NCBI GenBank assembly: GCA_025642065.1
Contig: JAODUP010000057.1
Span: 276,001-340,000, forward strand
Length of the DNA: 64,000 bases
Source of the DNA: Paralvinella palmiformis
Taxonomy: Eukaryota > Annelida > Polychaeta > Terebellida > Alvinellidae
Direction: 5' to 3'
Position 1 is the stretch's first letter. Every line of letters begins with the position of its first letter. This document shows positions 46,411 to 58,960 of this stretch, piece by piece. Both the position numbers and the translations under genes were made by a program. The notes below the pieces were generated by a model. It was not told where the DNA came from and did not search any database. It saw only the letters and a program-made list of their open reading frames with translations.

Positions 46411-47161
46411 AATTTGTTCATTTGTAAAGCCTGTCGGATGTCTATCTTCCATCGCCGGTAACAATTCATTGACAGGACGTGCTTTTGTTCTCCGATTAAG
46501 CACACAGTACACACACCAGTAGCCTTTACGGTACGACTGCCACAATGAACCATCCCCGCTGTCTCGGAAAATTGTGGCTCCTCAGATAAGAAGACGAATA
46601 ACCGGAAAACAAACAAACAAACGAACGAACGAACGAACGAACAAACGAACGAATGAACAGAGAAAATCGTGTCCGAGAATTTCTGGCACGTAATGAAATC
46701 ATCTGATGATCCACGGTAAGACTTGGGACGATTGTAATATTTTATTATTGAAACCAACGGGTAAAAGACAGCGAAGTATAGAAATAAATACCTGGTCTAC
46801 GACATAGGCCGACGATGTTCCTCCCGTTCCATAGATTTGCCGCAGTCACGACTTCCGGATTCCTGAACGAAGTTATGTCCAGAAGATCCTGAACGCTCAA
46901 TTACGACACTGACGCCGTTCCCCGGTTCCGGATCCCAATCCGTCTCCGTATGTCTATAGAGCGCCGTCAGTGATCCCGAAGTCGTCGGCACCCCATCCTA
47001 TCGGTGTATGACCCTAGACTGGCTCACACCCTATCCCGTCAGCTTAGACTAGGACAAGCCGCCGCCGCCGCGTCGTGATACGCGAATCGCCAACTCACTG
47101 CCGACAACAGCCCGCTGTTGTTATCTAGTCCGTGGCAGCCAGCTTGCGAATCTTTAACCTG

Positions 47162-47164
<3 letters not shown>

Positions 47165-47193
<29 letters not shown>
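47165..47193. repeat. (CT)n microsatellite
   Basis: About fourteen CT units. Confidence 0.95.
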
Positions 47194-47197
<4 letters not shown>

Positions 47198-47819
47198 AAT
47201 TAGTTGAAATAATTCTAAGTGCGGCATATGAACTTTTGTACAGGTATGTATATCCCCCCGTGTCCTGGTTTAGATCATTGTTGTACTTTCGTGTTATTTC
47301 TATGAAAACAAACCTCGTGTAGATGATGTGCCGACAGATACATCTCGTTAACATCCGACGATTAGCCTCAGTCAGTCGATATCATCGTGGAAACAGATGT
47401 AGCTAAAATAGCGATCAGACCGGTGAATTACGGGAGGTGGGGGTGGAGTTTTCGGGGAGCCCTAAATGGAACATCGAAAATAACAAACTCGCCAACGAGT
47501 ACCACTCCAAGGGATCAATGATTTGGCGCAATACACCGCTAGGGCTCGTTGTTCTATCCTACAACCCGTACTACACCGGATGACTCCGCGTCATGGGATG
47601 AAATACCCCGGTGTTGTCCTTCCCTGTCGGTTGTTTCATCCACCGGTTACAAGGCTCGGCGACTCGCGTTCGAAGACTGCAGCATATCGGTCACGTGACC
47701 GAGATAAGGCCAGCGCCGCAAAGGTGAGGGTTTTGATTGGTCGTGGTCAGTATAACACGGTTAAAATTACAAATGTATGACTTATTGTTCAACAGACAAT
47801 ATACCACCACCACCACCTA

Positions 47820-48040
47820 CACACACACACACACACAACACACACACACTGGCGAGACATTACACATGTCTCAGCAAGAAAAGTCTCCACTCTGGATTCA
47901 GTCCCATGGAGAAACATCCAGAATTTGAATTCACGGTTCGAGATTCTCTGTGCCTGTGCCTTATTATGCACAGCTAAAAACACACACACATACACACACA
48001 CACACAACACACACACAGAGAAAGAGAGAGAGAGAGAGAC
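47820..48040. repeat. 130-bp sequence bounded by (CA)n on both sides, copy 1
   Basis: Core 47848-47980: GAGACATTACACATGTCTCA, CACTCTGGATTCAGTCCC, CACGGTTCGAGATTCTCTGT, TTATTATGCACAGCTAAAAA. CA repeats lie immediately before (to 47847) and after (from 47981). The near-identical core recurs at 56953-57084. GGTTCGAGATT resembles a pol III B box. Confidence 0.8.
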
Positions 48041-48448
48041 ACACACCCACCGTTGCCAAATATTTCGTCTGGTATCGGGCAACGTCGTGCATGATAATTT
48101 TGTAAAATTTTGCAAATACCGGGGGAGGGGGGGGGGGCACATGGCAAACATTCGAAGCTTGCTACCGGATGACACATCCTATATTTGCGGTCGTAACAAT
48201 CGCCGATGAAACAAAACGACGGCTGTGCTGAGCGAAATTCTAAGCAGAAATCGATCCATCAGATATATGGTAGCATCGGATGAGTGGAAGAGATTGTCAA
48301 TTATTTAACCGTAGCCCGCGTTCTGAGGGAGAGAAAGAGGTTGCCGGGGGGATGGGGGGGGGGGGCGGATGGGAGGATGTACATCGGTCGCTCTACGAAT
48401 GCCACCCGTAGACTGTCAACGTTATCCTCTCCACAGGTAGAGCTGATA

Positions 48449-48555
48449 TAATTAGCCTATTGTTCGTGACGTATCAGGTCAATTAGCCGGTCTTCCTGTA
48501 GGTATTTGTTTAACGTCTCGGAAGTCTGACGCTCGTTGATTTAGAGTAATTAGCC
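48449..48555. promoter_or_regulatory. candidate enhancer: three AATTAGCC sites with Sox, CRE and Fox-like motifs
   Basis: AATTAGCC at 48450-48457, 48481-48488 and 48548-48555. Between them are CTATTGTTC (Sox-like), GTGACGTAT (CRE-like), TTCCTG (ETS-like) and TATTTGTTTAAC (Fox-like). Confidence 0.35.
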
Positions 48556-48709
48556 ATAACACCGAGTCCTTGGACGATGTGTATACATTAGCATCTAGAT
48601 TTACATAATAAAGGTTGTTCTATTTTATTGTCCTCATTCAGACTTGTGTCTTACGTTTGTTACGATTTGTCACTTTGTTGCTAGATTAATGTTGGCGATG
48701 TTGGTACGT

Positions 48710-49150
48710 GCTGCTGATGACGACGACGATGATGATGATGATGAGGAGGAGGAGGAGGAGGAGGATATTGATGATGCTGGTGGTTGTGGTGGTGATGATG
48801 ATGGTGATGATGACGATGATGGGTGATGATGATGATGATGATGAGGATGAGGAGGAGGAGAAGAAAGAGGAGGACGAGGAGGAGGAGTAGGATATTGATG
48901 ATGGTGGTGGTTGTGGTGGTGATGATGATGTTGGTGATGATGATGATGATGGTGGTGATGATGATGACGATGATGGTGATGATAATAATAATAATGGTGG
49001 TGATGATGATGATGATGACGATCATTAATATCATCATCATCATCATCATCATGAAACTCATAGCGACAACGACTAAAACAAATACGACGACGACGACGAC
49101 GGGGATGATGATAATGATGATGATGATGATGATGATGATTTGAGGACGAC
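48710..49150. repeat. (GAT)n/(GGA)n repeat block with 128-bp duplicated unit
   Basis: GAT- and GGA-rich tract. GATATTGATGATG followed by GGTGGTTGTGGTGGTGATGA recurs 128 bp apart (48763 and 48891). It produces poly-Asp/Glu, poly-His and poly-Ser frames in all readings. Confidence 0.9.
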
Positions 49151-49549
49151 GAAAAAAGTGCGCAGATCTGTGTAATATTGAGAAATATCTCGGACTGAAA
49201 AGAAGATAAAAAGCCACGCAATTTCTCCTCTTATTTGAGGCTTAATTAGAACCAGGAGTGGTAGTCTTTCGCGTTTATTGGTTCTCAATTGTTATTTTAT
49301 GCTGAAATAATAAAGATCCAGTCTGCTGAGGAGTTCGTTGATCCAGTTATGATCCATTCACCGGTTGATTGACAGGTTTTAACAATGCGGCTTTATAAAG
49401 TAGGCATCAAGGAAACGACTCCCCCCGGTCAAATTAGACTGTTGTTATGTCTTCGTCGTATCTGAGAGATTTCCACGAACGTTGTTTATATCAAAGCCTA
49501 TACAATAAGACACCTTGAGCATGAGAGGTGTGATATAGGTGGGATTCAA

Positions 49550-49928
49550 CAATATGTCTGTCTGTCTGTCTGTCTGTTTATTTGTTTGCCTCTCTGTCTA
49601 TCTATCTATTTGTTTGGCCATATGTCTGTCTGTCTGTCTGTCTGTCCGTCCATCCTTTTCTAGTCTATATGTCTCTCTGTCTGTCTGTCTACCTGTCTGT
49701 CTGTCTGTTTGTTTGTTTGTACGTATGTCTCTATATCTGTCTTTGTTCTAGTCTACCTGTCTGTCTGTCTTTCCGTATATCGACCTGTCTGTCTTGTTTT
49801 GTCTATCTTTCTGCTAGTCAGCCTGTCTCTCTGTCTGATTATATGTATGTCTGACTCGGCTAGTTCGTGGATCTCCATTAATCAAACACAATCATGTGAT
49901 TCTGTCTTTTCATATATTCCCGATATAA

Positions 49929-49966
<38 letters not shown>
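49550..49966. repeat. (TCTG)n-rich tract and (AT)n run
   Basis: Interrupted CTGT/CTAT tetranucleotides for about 300 bp, then (AT)n at 49937-49966. Confidence 0.95.
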
Positions 49967-49974
<8 letters not shown>

Positions 49975-50094
49975 AGTATTATGCCAACCATTTATTCTAC
50001 ATTATTTATGTAACAAAATTGGATCGATTTTTAATTGAATTATAGCTTTAGTAACTGATTGTCTAAAACAATATAGAAGACAAATTAACACAGG

Positions 50095-50096
<2 letters not shown>

Positions 50097-50147
<51 letters not shown>
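50097..50147. repeat. (AT)n microsatellite
   Basis: About 25 AT units. Confidence 0.95.
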
Positions 50148-50151
<4 letters not shown>

Positions 50152-51045
50152 GATATAATAATAATATTAGTGTTATTGGTACGACTAAAACCTCTCATTT
50201 AATTCTACATTCACTCTTTCGGGACGATATACTCAAAGGATTTTCGTTTAGTGGCTCTCCAGAGCCACCAGTCATCCATTCCTCCGACAGCTGGGGAGTC
50301 GTACAGCTGGCTAGCCATACAGCTGGTGGTGTGACGGATGTGTTAGACCGCTGTGAGAACAATTAACTGCTAAGCAATGGCAACGAAGGACACGTACCGA
50401 CCTTCAATCGGGATCAGTGGCTAGAGAACAATAGAAAAGTCAACGACAGTGAACACGGTATAATCCGGACGCCGTAAAAGGGACGTTAATAATCAGTGTT
50501 CCTGATTTCCCGGTGTAATATCAACAAACGAAAAAAATCTGACGGATAGACGATGGAGGAATGGTGCCGAGGTATAGAGGGATGGAGGGGGCAATATTAT
50601 CACGAGCCGTCGCAGTAAGGGACACCTTGGCCTCAGGTAACAAAGGTGGCCTTCTCTCCAATAAATGGCACGCCTCCCACGCTTCCGGATTAATGAAAAC
50701 TGTACGGGTCGATCATAAACAAATGGCGGATCCTGAACTAATTCTTTCATCACACACAGATAGCGATATCATCGTCTTCGTGATTGTTATTGTATTATTG
50801 GCAGAATGATGGATTTAGTTGGGCCCGAAGGGGGGAGATGTGTTGTTTTATTAACAGAGCAGTTATTGTCTTGGATGTTATAGAATATAAATGGGATTGT
50901 TTTTTTACAGTGCGTAAATTTGCTCCATATTTCATAGAATATTTAGTATCTTGTTTATTACAGAATACATTGTCACTAATTTGAATTATAAAAAGGAAAT
51001 CTTGTTTTGTAGCCTTTTCTATGTATACGAAATGTATACGAAATG

Positions 51046-51165
51046 TTAGTTGGGTTAAGAGACCTCTAAAGGAAGGTACTGAGGCACTAAGGATGAAACG
51101 TTGTTTAGACATCGCTCTGCCAGAATTCGACTGCCAGGTTCTATTGATCTGTGGACAACTGAAGT
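51046..51165 (-). mobile_element. decayed SINE family A fragment
   Basis: Scattered matches in order on the minus strand: AGAGACCTCTAAAGG, GGATGAAACG, ATCGCTCTGCCAGAATTCGAC and TTGATCTGTGG. Much older than the other copies. Confidence 0.4.
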
Positions 51166-51189
51166 AATAATTCGGTCAAAGAGTTATCC

Positions 51190-51540
51190 CAAATGTTGTC
51201 TTGTATAATATCGACTTGTCATTATCTTCGATATTATACAATACATACAATACATACGTTTTCTAGGTTGTATAATACACATATATTTGCGTATTCTAGA
51301 GTGTATACATAACTGCAGTGTACGTATTGTATTATATAATATACGCATTACTGTAGCTCTTATAGAGTACATATTGTCTTGTGTATAGTTTAGCGTGTAT
51401 CAAAGAGTAGATATTGCATTGTGTACTATATGTACGTATTATGGTGTGAACAGTAAAATATACCTTTTCTTCTGTGTCGTAGAATGCTTATTGTTGTACT
51501 TATTATAGAATACGTATCGTAGTATGTGTTGTTTTGTGTA
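51190..51540. repeat. degenerate GTATA/TACGTATTGTA-type repeats
   Basis: Irregular recurrence of TATTGTATTGTGTA-like strings at roughly 30-45 bp spacing. It looks like an eroded minisatellite, but periodicity was judged by eye. Confidence 0.4.
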
Positions 51541-52100
51541 TAAACGAATACACGTTACTTTGGCGTGGCATCGTGTACCACGAACAGCAGCTCGTTGGCC
51601 AAATATCGTACCACAATCCGGAACTACAGGGAACCGTTCAAGTTGCAGGAAGAAGGAGACAGTTTTAAGTAAGTGGCGTAAAGTGAGGCCTGGATCGCTT
51701 CCACAGTTCACTCCCACTATCCAGATGGCTGTTTATCGTTGTTTACTTGTATGTCCGTGGCACCTGTAAACGGCCAATTCGGTAAACGTTATCCGGAGCG
51801 CGGACAACAAACTTTAGAGAACGGCGAGGAGCTTTTAGAAATGTTTACATTTATGTAACTGACACTCGATTACTGAACGGGTTTACAATGTAGATTACAT
51901 TTACAATGTAGATTATATTTAAACACAGGCAACGTGGCAACGCACGTACTACTCTAAAAAAAAACGAACCCCGATATATGAGCGATAATGTACCTACGCA
52001 CAAAAAAAGAAACCTACACGAAAACTAACATTAACTTAAGGGTATCTACTGAAGACAGGAAACCAGGGGAAATGTCTCTAGTCTTGTTTGTTGAATGTTT

Positions 52101-52101
<1 letters not shown>

Positions 52102-52161
<60 letters not shown>

Positions 52162-52163
52162 CA
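52102..52163. repeat. (CA)n and (AT)n microsatellites
   Basis: CA units then AT units. Confidence 0.95.
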
Positions 52164-52445
52164 AACACGCACACAAACAAGCACACACACACAGCGAGAG
52201 AGTATTAATATTTCAAGATTTGGAAGCTTCCTAGATCTACGTGCCAAGCAGCCATTAGTGGCTATGGCCACTGTGTTACTTAAAACATAGTGTACATTTT
52301 ATCTGACGTTTAGTCTAAGTATTTTTGAGAATATATTTCACATAATATACTACTCTTTAAGATACTATAATTCAGATAACAACAACAACAAAATATAATC
52401 CGCGGAACGTCACCAGACTGATGAGGAGTATTTTTACGGATGACA

Positions 52446-52448
<3 letters not shown>

Positions 52449-52506
<58 letters not shown>

Positions 52507-52651
52507 TATGTAGGTAACTCAGGTAATGATGAGAGAGAGAGAGAGACAGCGAGAGGGGGGGCATGAGCCAGACGGTAAATATATGTATTAGAAATATAGA
52601 GATATATTAATGGTGTGGCCTCCCTCTCTCTCCCCCTCTCTGTATATATAT

Positions 52652-52721
<70 letters not shown>

Positions 52722-52760
52722 TGTGTGTGTGTGTGTGTGTTGTGTGTGTGATGTGTGTGT

Positions 52761-52802
<42 letters not shown>
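52449..52802. repeat. (AT)n-dominated compound microsatellite region
   Basis: (AT)n at 52449-52502, GA-rich at about 52530-52558, (AT)n at 52642-52718, (GT)n at 52719-52760 and (AT)n at 52763-52802. Confidence 0.95.
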
Positions 52803-52805
<3 letters not shown>

Positions 52806-53388
52806 TGTATGTATGTATACAGTTTATATGAATATTAAGGCTGGACAAAAAGAATGTGATTAGATAAATAAAAAGCTGATCCAGACAAGAATCCTCACTT
52901 AGTGGATGAGTTTCATAAACGGAGAGACCTCTGGATACAAGAAGAATACCCCCCCCCCATTTCATTGGCGATGGAAATACGAGAATAATCTCCTGGAATT
53001 TGTCAAAGTGCTACATCATCAACGGATTACCGTGGTTGATGATTATAGTAAATCTATCAATATATTGATCCTATCAATATAATTCATCCTCAATCGTCTT
53101 ATTTGATGTCGATGATGAAGGGTGCTGGTAGATGATGAAGGGTGCTGGTAGATGATGATGATGATGATGATGATGTAATTGATATTTATGTTATTCTATC
53201 ATCATTACTGACACCCTTCCTGATGCTCCGGGTTGATCTAGTCGTGGTCTCTCCTCAGGTAACGACGTACTTATCATTGTTTTAACAACTCAATTACGGG
53301 TCTCTTTTTTGGGTGAAAAATAAATTGGCACGTAAACCAAAAGATGCAATACGTCTATAGCGGCCTCCCTCCCGCCGTCTTGCAAAAG

Positions 53389-53580
53389 ATGATGATTGAT
53401 GATTGATGTTTTACGGCCATTTTTGTGCACATAGTAGGATAAATGGCCCGATCGACCTCCAAGGGTAATAAAGCGAAGTCAAAGATGAAACACCCTTCAG
53501 ATATGCCCACGCCGAGGTTCGAACTCAGGTGGTAGTGATCTGTGGTCCAACGCGCTATCAACTAGACCACGGAGGCACCC
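53389..53580 (-). mobile_element. SINE family A
   Basis: Minus copy with a GATGATGATTGATGATTGAT tail, TTTACGGCCATTTTTGTGCAC, B box GAGGTTCGAACTCAG and a CTAGACCACGGAGGCACCC end. Confidence 0.92.
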
Positions 53581-53715
53581 TCTCTTCCAAAAGAAGAACA
53601 CTAGCAGAACATATATGACGGAAGTAACGGGTGTATATGTTCATCGACCGTCTAAACATACGTTAAACATTAATCAATATCAATCCGAATTAATAAATAC
53701 TCTCAAGTCGTAAAC

Positions 53716-53828
53716 ACATCTCCGTGGCCGAACTGGTGGCGTGGATAACCACAGACCTCTAGTACTCTGGTTCGAATCCGTATCTAGCTACGCCTGAAAG
53801 ATCTTTCATTTCTCATTTCGCCTCATAA
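53716..53828 (+). mobile_element. SINE family A, 3'-truncated and divergent
   Basis: CTCCGTGGCCGAACTGGTGG (A box), CTGGTTCGAATCCG (B box), then CTGAAAGATCTTTCATTTCT and CATTTCGCCTCAT, after which similarity ends. Confidence 0.7.
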
Positions 53829-55224
53829 AATGACATCGTTTTCACCGATCGTAAACTCCACCGCAGAAGTGACATCAAACCATATTTCGGGGCTTTCGGT
53901 GATCGAATATCGACCGCTGATTGACGACCGAAGTGGGTTGTACCAGCTGAAGGTTTTTTTATATATTCGAGTCCCGTTTACACGCGTTGTATATAACCGG
54001 CGGACGAACTCCGTGATTTGTGTCTTCTCCCTGGAGCATCACGATGTCCACTGCGACAGTTCGTCGTATTCCGAGGCGTTCTTCTCTCCGGTATCTGGAA
54101 ATGATGAGATACGGTCCGACAGACGGTAAACATTACAGTACCGAAGGTGACACCCGCTGAGATCCGGAAGATCTGAAAGAATGGACACAATCTCCTTGTT
54201 AGTTTGTATTTATCAGCTGATTCATAGAGTAACATTTGCCAGCTGGGTCGACAGTACAGATCCAGTTCAAGCCTGAGCGATCGACACTTTTACCCTTTCG
54301 TACTTTACCCCAGTTACGGACTTGTATAGTCCAGGACTGTTGTGTCAACTCTCTGGAGAATGTGCCTTAAAATCCATGTAATCATAAAATAGGAGGTTTT
54401 GGCAGGCAGATTAATCGATCTTTAAAAGCAGGATGTACGTGCCGACACAAATGGTATTATATTGTCCTTAGATCAGAGCACGGGTTTATCTAGTGCCGCT
54501 GCATACGCAGCTCTAAGGAATTGATATGAGAAGAGTCGCCGAAATACGGCTACATTTAACATCCGTCTTCTTGTCTATTAGGAAGTGGGGCATCTGGCGA
54601 TAATACTCCTTGAAAATGTTTATCTAGGGACTTAATAACACGCGTAATCTCTCTCCCTTTGTGTGTGTGTGTGTGTGTGTCGTTTTCCTTCGAGATATCA
54701 CACAATATAGATAGACAGATAACCCGCCCTGAGTTTAATTCGCACGAAGGTCTTCTATCTAGGTAATGCTCCATAAGAAACGAACCGATTATAACACATG
54801 GGGTACAGATGATCATATATACACTCTTTAACAGGGACTAGGCTCTACACGTTTGATCTGTCATTATTGAACGCCTTTCAGAGCGATCTTTGCGGCTCAT
54901 TCCATCTCTCATGTGTGTTTGCCTGCAGCCTTTGTGAGTAGGAATATAAACCGCTCGAAAGCCAGGAATATGCGTGATATAGACTGTACGGACTTCCACC
55001 GGGATCTGGCGAGTCAGTCAACGAAAGTCTGGCCACACATCTTGCTTGATTAGGCTGTCTGGAGAACAAACATGACATCAAAGCACTCGACGCAGGTAAT
55101 AAGCTTACTGGTGATATGTTGATAGACAATGATCAAAATAGGTTATTCGGATATTTTAAAGCTGTCGTAGAATATCCGATAACTAAACTGGGTGAACTAT
55201 TTGCCATAATTATATGCGATGAGG

Positions 55225-55375
55225 GGGTTCTCCGTAGTGTAAACGTTAGCGTGCCCGATCAAAGATCTCGAAGTTGTGGGGTCTAGTGTTGTTCCCAGTG
55301 TTGTCTCAGTCATATTTCCCGAATTTGACCAGCGCTGAGGCTGAACGAAATACTTACCCAATCATTCACTCTAAG
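55225..55375 (+). mobile_element. tRNA-like retroposon with family E tail
   Basis: GGTTCTCCGTAGTGTAAACG head with a weak B box (GTGGGGTCTAGTGTTG). The tail CATATTTCCCGAATTTGACC, AGCGCTGAGGCTGAACGAAA is shared with 26570-26640. Confidence 0.45.
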
Positions 55376-55438
55376 TCCCTCAGTCAGAATTTGTCTACAG
55401 CTTCTTTATATTAGCAGACGATCGAAGAAGAAAACAGT

Positions 55439-55625
55439 TTCGGGGGGGGGGGGGTAACGTAGTCTTACTATTAGTGGTTTTTTATATACAGTGAGTGAGT
55501 GGGTGAGCGAGTGAATGTGTGTGTCAGTGAATCAGTCAGTCAGTCAGTCGGTCAATCAGATAGTTCATCCGTCCGTTCATTCGTCCGTACGTCTATTCTT
55601 CCGCCAGTCAGTCAGTCTATCATCA
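55439..55625. repeat. G tract and (GTGA)n/(CAGT)n tetranucleotides
   Basis: G13 at about 55441-55454, GAGT units near 55490-55520, and CAGT-type units interspersed to 55620. Confidence 0.8.
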
Positions 55626-56099
55626 CTAAATAGGTCAGCCGGTCAGTCGGTGCAGCCCAAAACAATTATTGCATCATGTACGTTTCCTGTTTTAGATTTC
55701 TTTTAGTACGACCTATCAAAGGTGTTTCTCTAAATTAACAGCCATCCGGATATGTTTTTTATACCCGGCCAACACTCATCATTTGTTGCCGTACTAAAAT
55801 TATTTAAATTTACGGCGCCATTTGTTTGACGTCACTAAAACGTCACAACCCATTCGTAACCCATCAACGTCCCGCCAGTAGATGTGCCCTTGGCTAGTGG
55901 GATCCCTCAGCGTGCTGAGATCCATCGTGTAGTAAACTCTACATCGTGGTTAATGTGAACCCGAGTTAAAACGTAGTCCCTTAATGTGATTTATTGTAAA
56001 CATGGCGTCCATTGTGTTTATGTTGTGAGCCGGCTATTGACGTACACAAGGAGCCATATTTTTTGAGAACATAGTACCTTTCAATTTCGTTCAGTTGTC

Positions 56100-56102
<3 letters not shown>

Positions 56103-56139
<37 letters not shown>
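56103..56139. repeat. (AT)n microsatellite
   Basis: About eighteen AT units. Confidence 0.95.
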
Positions 56140-56140
<1 letters not shown>

Positions 56141-56937
56141 CAGCATATTAACTAGAGGGAGACGCAGATGTTTTGCGACACCTAAATGTCACGAACTGAG
56201 CGATAATAAGTTCTGACGTCGTAATGTCTTCACCCCAGTTCATAACATACACACACGTAGCCAGACTGGGGGAAAAAACATCCATCCGGTATCATTTCTA
56301 CAGTAAATAAACTAATTTCTTCCTGTTATGTAAACGAGAAGTGTATAATGTAACACTCCTTTTAAAAGTGCATATTTCATTCTACTAAGTTGTATAAAAG
56401 GTCATTTTCTGTTTGCTGAAAAATGAGCTTCTGACAAAACCAAACAAATAAGAAGACTACGTGAGGCTATATATAGTTATATATGGAAATCTGACCGTAA
56501 TTGTTTCTTTCGCGAAACTAAATACGGTTTCTTTTGCAATAAATTATAAACTTTCGCTCTTTTAAAAACATCTCAGATTACAGGTATAAATATTCAGCTG
56601 GGTTACTTTCTACCGAATACAATATTGTTATAATCTTACTGTCTGCGTTTCATTTGTACTCGCATTGGATAATTTTCAACTTAATCCTTCCTTCAGATAA
56701 CTCTGAGTTAAGATAATCAGATATTCATGACGTGTCTTCTGTTATCTGTGAGCCCAGTCATCCTCTTAGAACAAACTCAATTTACCTTCTAATAGCTTAA
56801 CATTATGTGAGGGGGCGTGTTAATCACACTAACGCTAAACAGGTTACTTCTGAAAGGTCACGACCGGGGTCATTAGCAAATATAAATGAATCGTTTAAGG
56901 AAATCAGTTGACATTGATGATAAATCCTTGAAGCATT

Positions 56938-57080
56938 CACACACACACACACACTGGTGAGACATTACACATGTCTCAGCAAGAAAAGTCGCCACTCTGG
57001 ATTCAGTCCCCTGAAGAAACGTCCAGAGTTTGAATTCACGGTTCGAGATTCTCTGTGCCTGTGCCTTATTATACACAGCT

Positions 57081-57131
<51 letters not shown>
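56938..57131. repeat. 130-bp sequence bounded by (CA)n on both sides, copy 2
   Basis: Core 56953-57084 matches 47848-47980 with about ten differences. It has (CA)n on the left (56938-56952) and a longer (CA)n on the right (57085-57131). Confidence 0.8.
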
Positions 57132-57134
<3 letters not shown>

Positions 57135-57254
57135 GGCTTATTTCATCATAAGAACCTTAACTCTAAATGCATCAAGATGTCAAATTACAGTTATCAGTTA
57201 CATATAATACTGTTTCATCTGAGGGACCATTTCATAATTATGTATCCAGAGTGA

Positions 57255-58018
57255 CACTTATCCCATGATTACAAATTCCCGGTAATTCGTCCAGATCAAT
57301 CATTTAACTGGAATGAAATGTCTGACGTTTGTAGGGATGCAGTATGTAATCGTATATTTATCTAATCTATAGAAAATCTCGATTTTGTTATTTTATTTAA
57401 TTAATTGATGTATGGCTATTTTGATGAAGAAGACCGAATCAAATGAGTAGCTCTGAGAATTTAATTTATATCGAAACTAGACGGAGATGTTATGAGATTT
57501 AAAGACTATTAAAGAAATATGTGTTTATTCTGCAAATGGCTAATTTCATCAACGAAAAGGATTTCTGGTCGTACTGCAGAAATTTATATCCTCTGCAATT
57601 ATTGTACTCCGATTACCTTTGAATATTTCTAAACACAACAGTGCTTCGGAAATAGTTAATTTCTCGAATACGACTTCATTTTGAAAATCCATCCATTAAC
57701 AAACCCAACAAAAGTTAGCGAATTCCTGTGACAAATCGATTGTGAATAAAGTTACGATTCGTTTACACCGAACTGTATATAGTAGAACTAGTAAACAGTT
57801 CGGGATGGCAATGTTTACTACTAATTGTGTCATCCATTAACGCGGATTAGTGTATTATGGTATCTTTCCTATACCGACAGAGTATTATTGTTTGTTGTGA
57901 ACGATTTGGAAAATGTGCCCGCATTTGACTAAATAATAAAAGAAACACCAAAGTGGTGTCCCTAACTTTGTGAACGTTTCCTGTGATGTCTCCATATCCG
58001 CTTTTATCGTCTTCTTCT
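57255..58018. other. intergenic, no feature recognised
   Basis: AT-rich unique sequence; no gene or element seen. Confidence 0.5.
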
Positions 58019-58200
58019 CTCTAGTTGGTAGCGTGTTGGACCACAGATCACTACCACCTGAGTTCGAATCTCGGCGTGGGCATTTCTGAAGGGTGTTTCA
58101 TCTTTGACTTCGCTTCATTACCTTTGGAGGTCGCTCGGCCCATTTAGCCTATCATGTGCAAACAAAAATGGCCGTCAAACATCAATCATCATCATCATCT
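58019..58200 (+). mobile_element. SINE family A, 5'-truncated
   Basis: Begins TCTAGTTGGTAGCGTGTTGG, B box GAGTTCGAATCTC, GAAGGGTGTTTCATC, GGTCGCTCGGCCCATTTAGC and a CATCAATCATCATCATCATC tail. Confidence 0.92.
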
Positions 58201-58268
58201 TTAATTGATCTATGTCTTACCATTGGAATTCTACGCATAGATGGCTTTATCGCATCCACGACCTAATT

Positions 58269-58298
58269 ATGCAAATCTCCGCTCTCTAGTCTATAAAT
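58269..58298 (+). promoter_or_regulatory. octamer and TATA box (candidate promoter)
   Basis: Consensus octamer ATGCAAAT at 58269-58276 and TATAAAT at 58292-58298. A short ATG frame at 58369 (MPSSSE) runs into GAGAG/GTAAAG, a good donor at 58389. No second exon could be identified. Confidence 0.35.
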
Positions 58299-58789
58299 GC
58301 TCTCCTTTAAGTACTGTTTCCGCTGTAAGAGAGATTAATCGGCAGCAATTCTCCATCCTTCCACCAGAATGCCATCTTCATCGGAGAGGTAAAGATGGTC
58401 CAGTACACTGAACGCCTCACCATCGTATTCGATATCCCAGATGTTGTATGGTTTGAGACTTTACGTCTAGATACAGCGAGACTTGATGTGAGATTGACTG
58501 ATCGATTAACTCCTCGATTAAGTATTGGCCACGATCAAACCTGGGGCATAAAACCGAACAAACGGGGACAGATATGTTGTTATAATAGATGTCCAGAGAT
58601 TCTCTATTGTGATATACATCATAACAAAAATGTGTTGCCTAATTATAAGAAAAAATAACAAAACAATGTTCTCTCACCGACTGTCAGATGGTTTCTAATT
58701 TCAAAGTTAGTTTCCAATGGCGACTTTCGGTATGGCAAGAAAAGACATGAAAAGTAGGAAGATTTTCCTTTCGAAAGTGGCGTGTCAAG

Positions 58790-58960
58790 TTGTTTTTCTA
58801 TAATGACAGCGTAGTTAAACTAAATGAAGGGGCTGTTAATAGATCTCCATTAACAGCACTAATTAGTAGAAACAGCGATGAAATGGTGTTCTAATTCGTC
58901 AAATTATTGTGACCCGCGTGAATATTGATGAACCAATTACAAAGGATATTTAATGGGTGG
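58790..58960. promoter_or_regulatory. candidate homeodomain-rich regulatory island
   Basis: GCTGTTAAT and ATTAACAGC form an inverted repeat with an 8-nt loop near 58830-58856, followed by CTAATTAG, CTAATTCG, AAATTATTG and CCAATTAC within 100 bp. Confidence 0.25.

Noticed and set aside
48670..49221. Poly-His, poly-Ser and poly-Asp/Glu frames
   Set aside because: Translations of GAT/GGA repeats in several frames of both strands.
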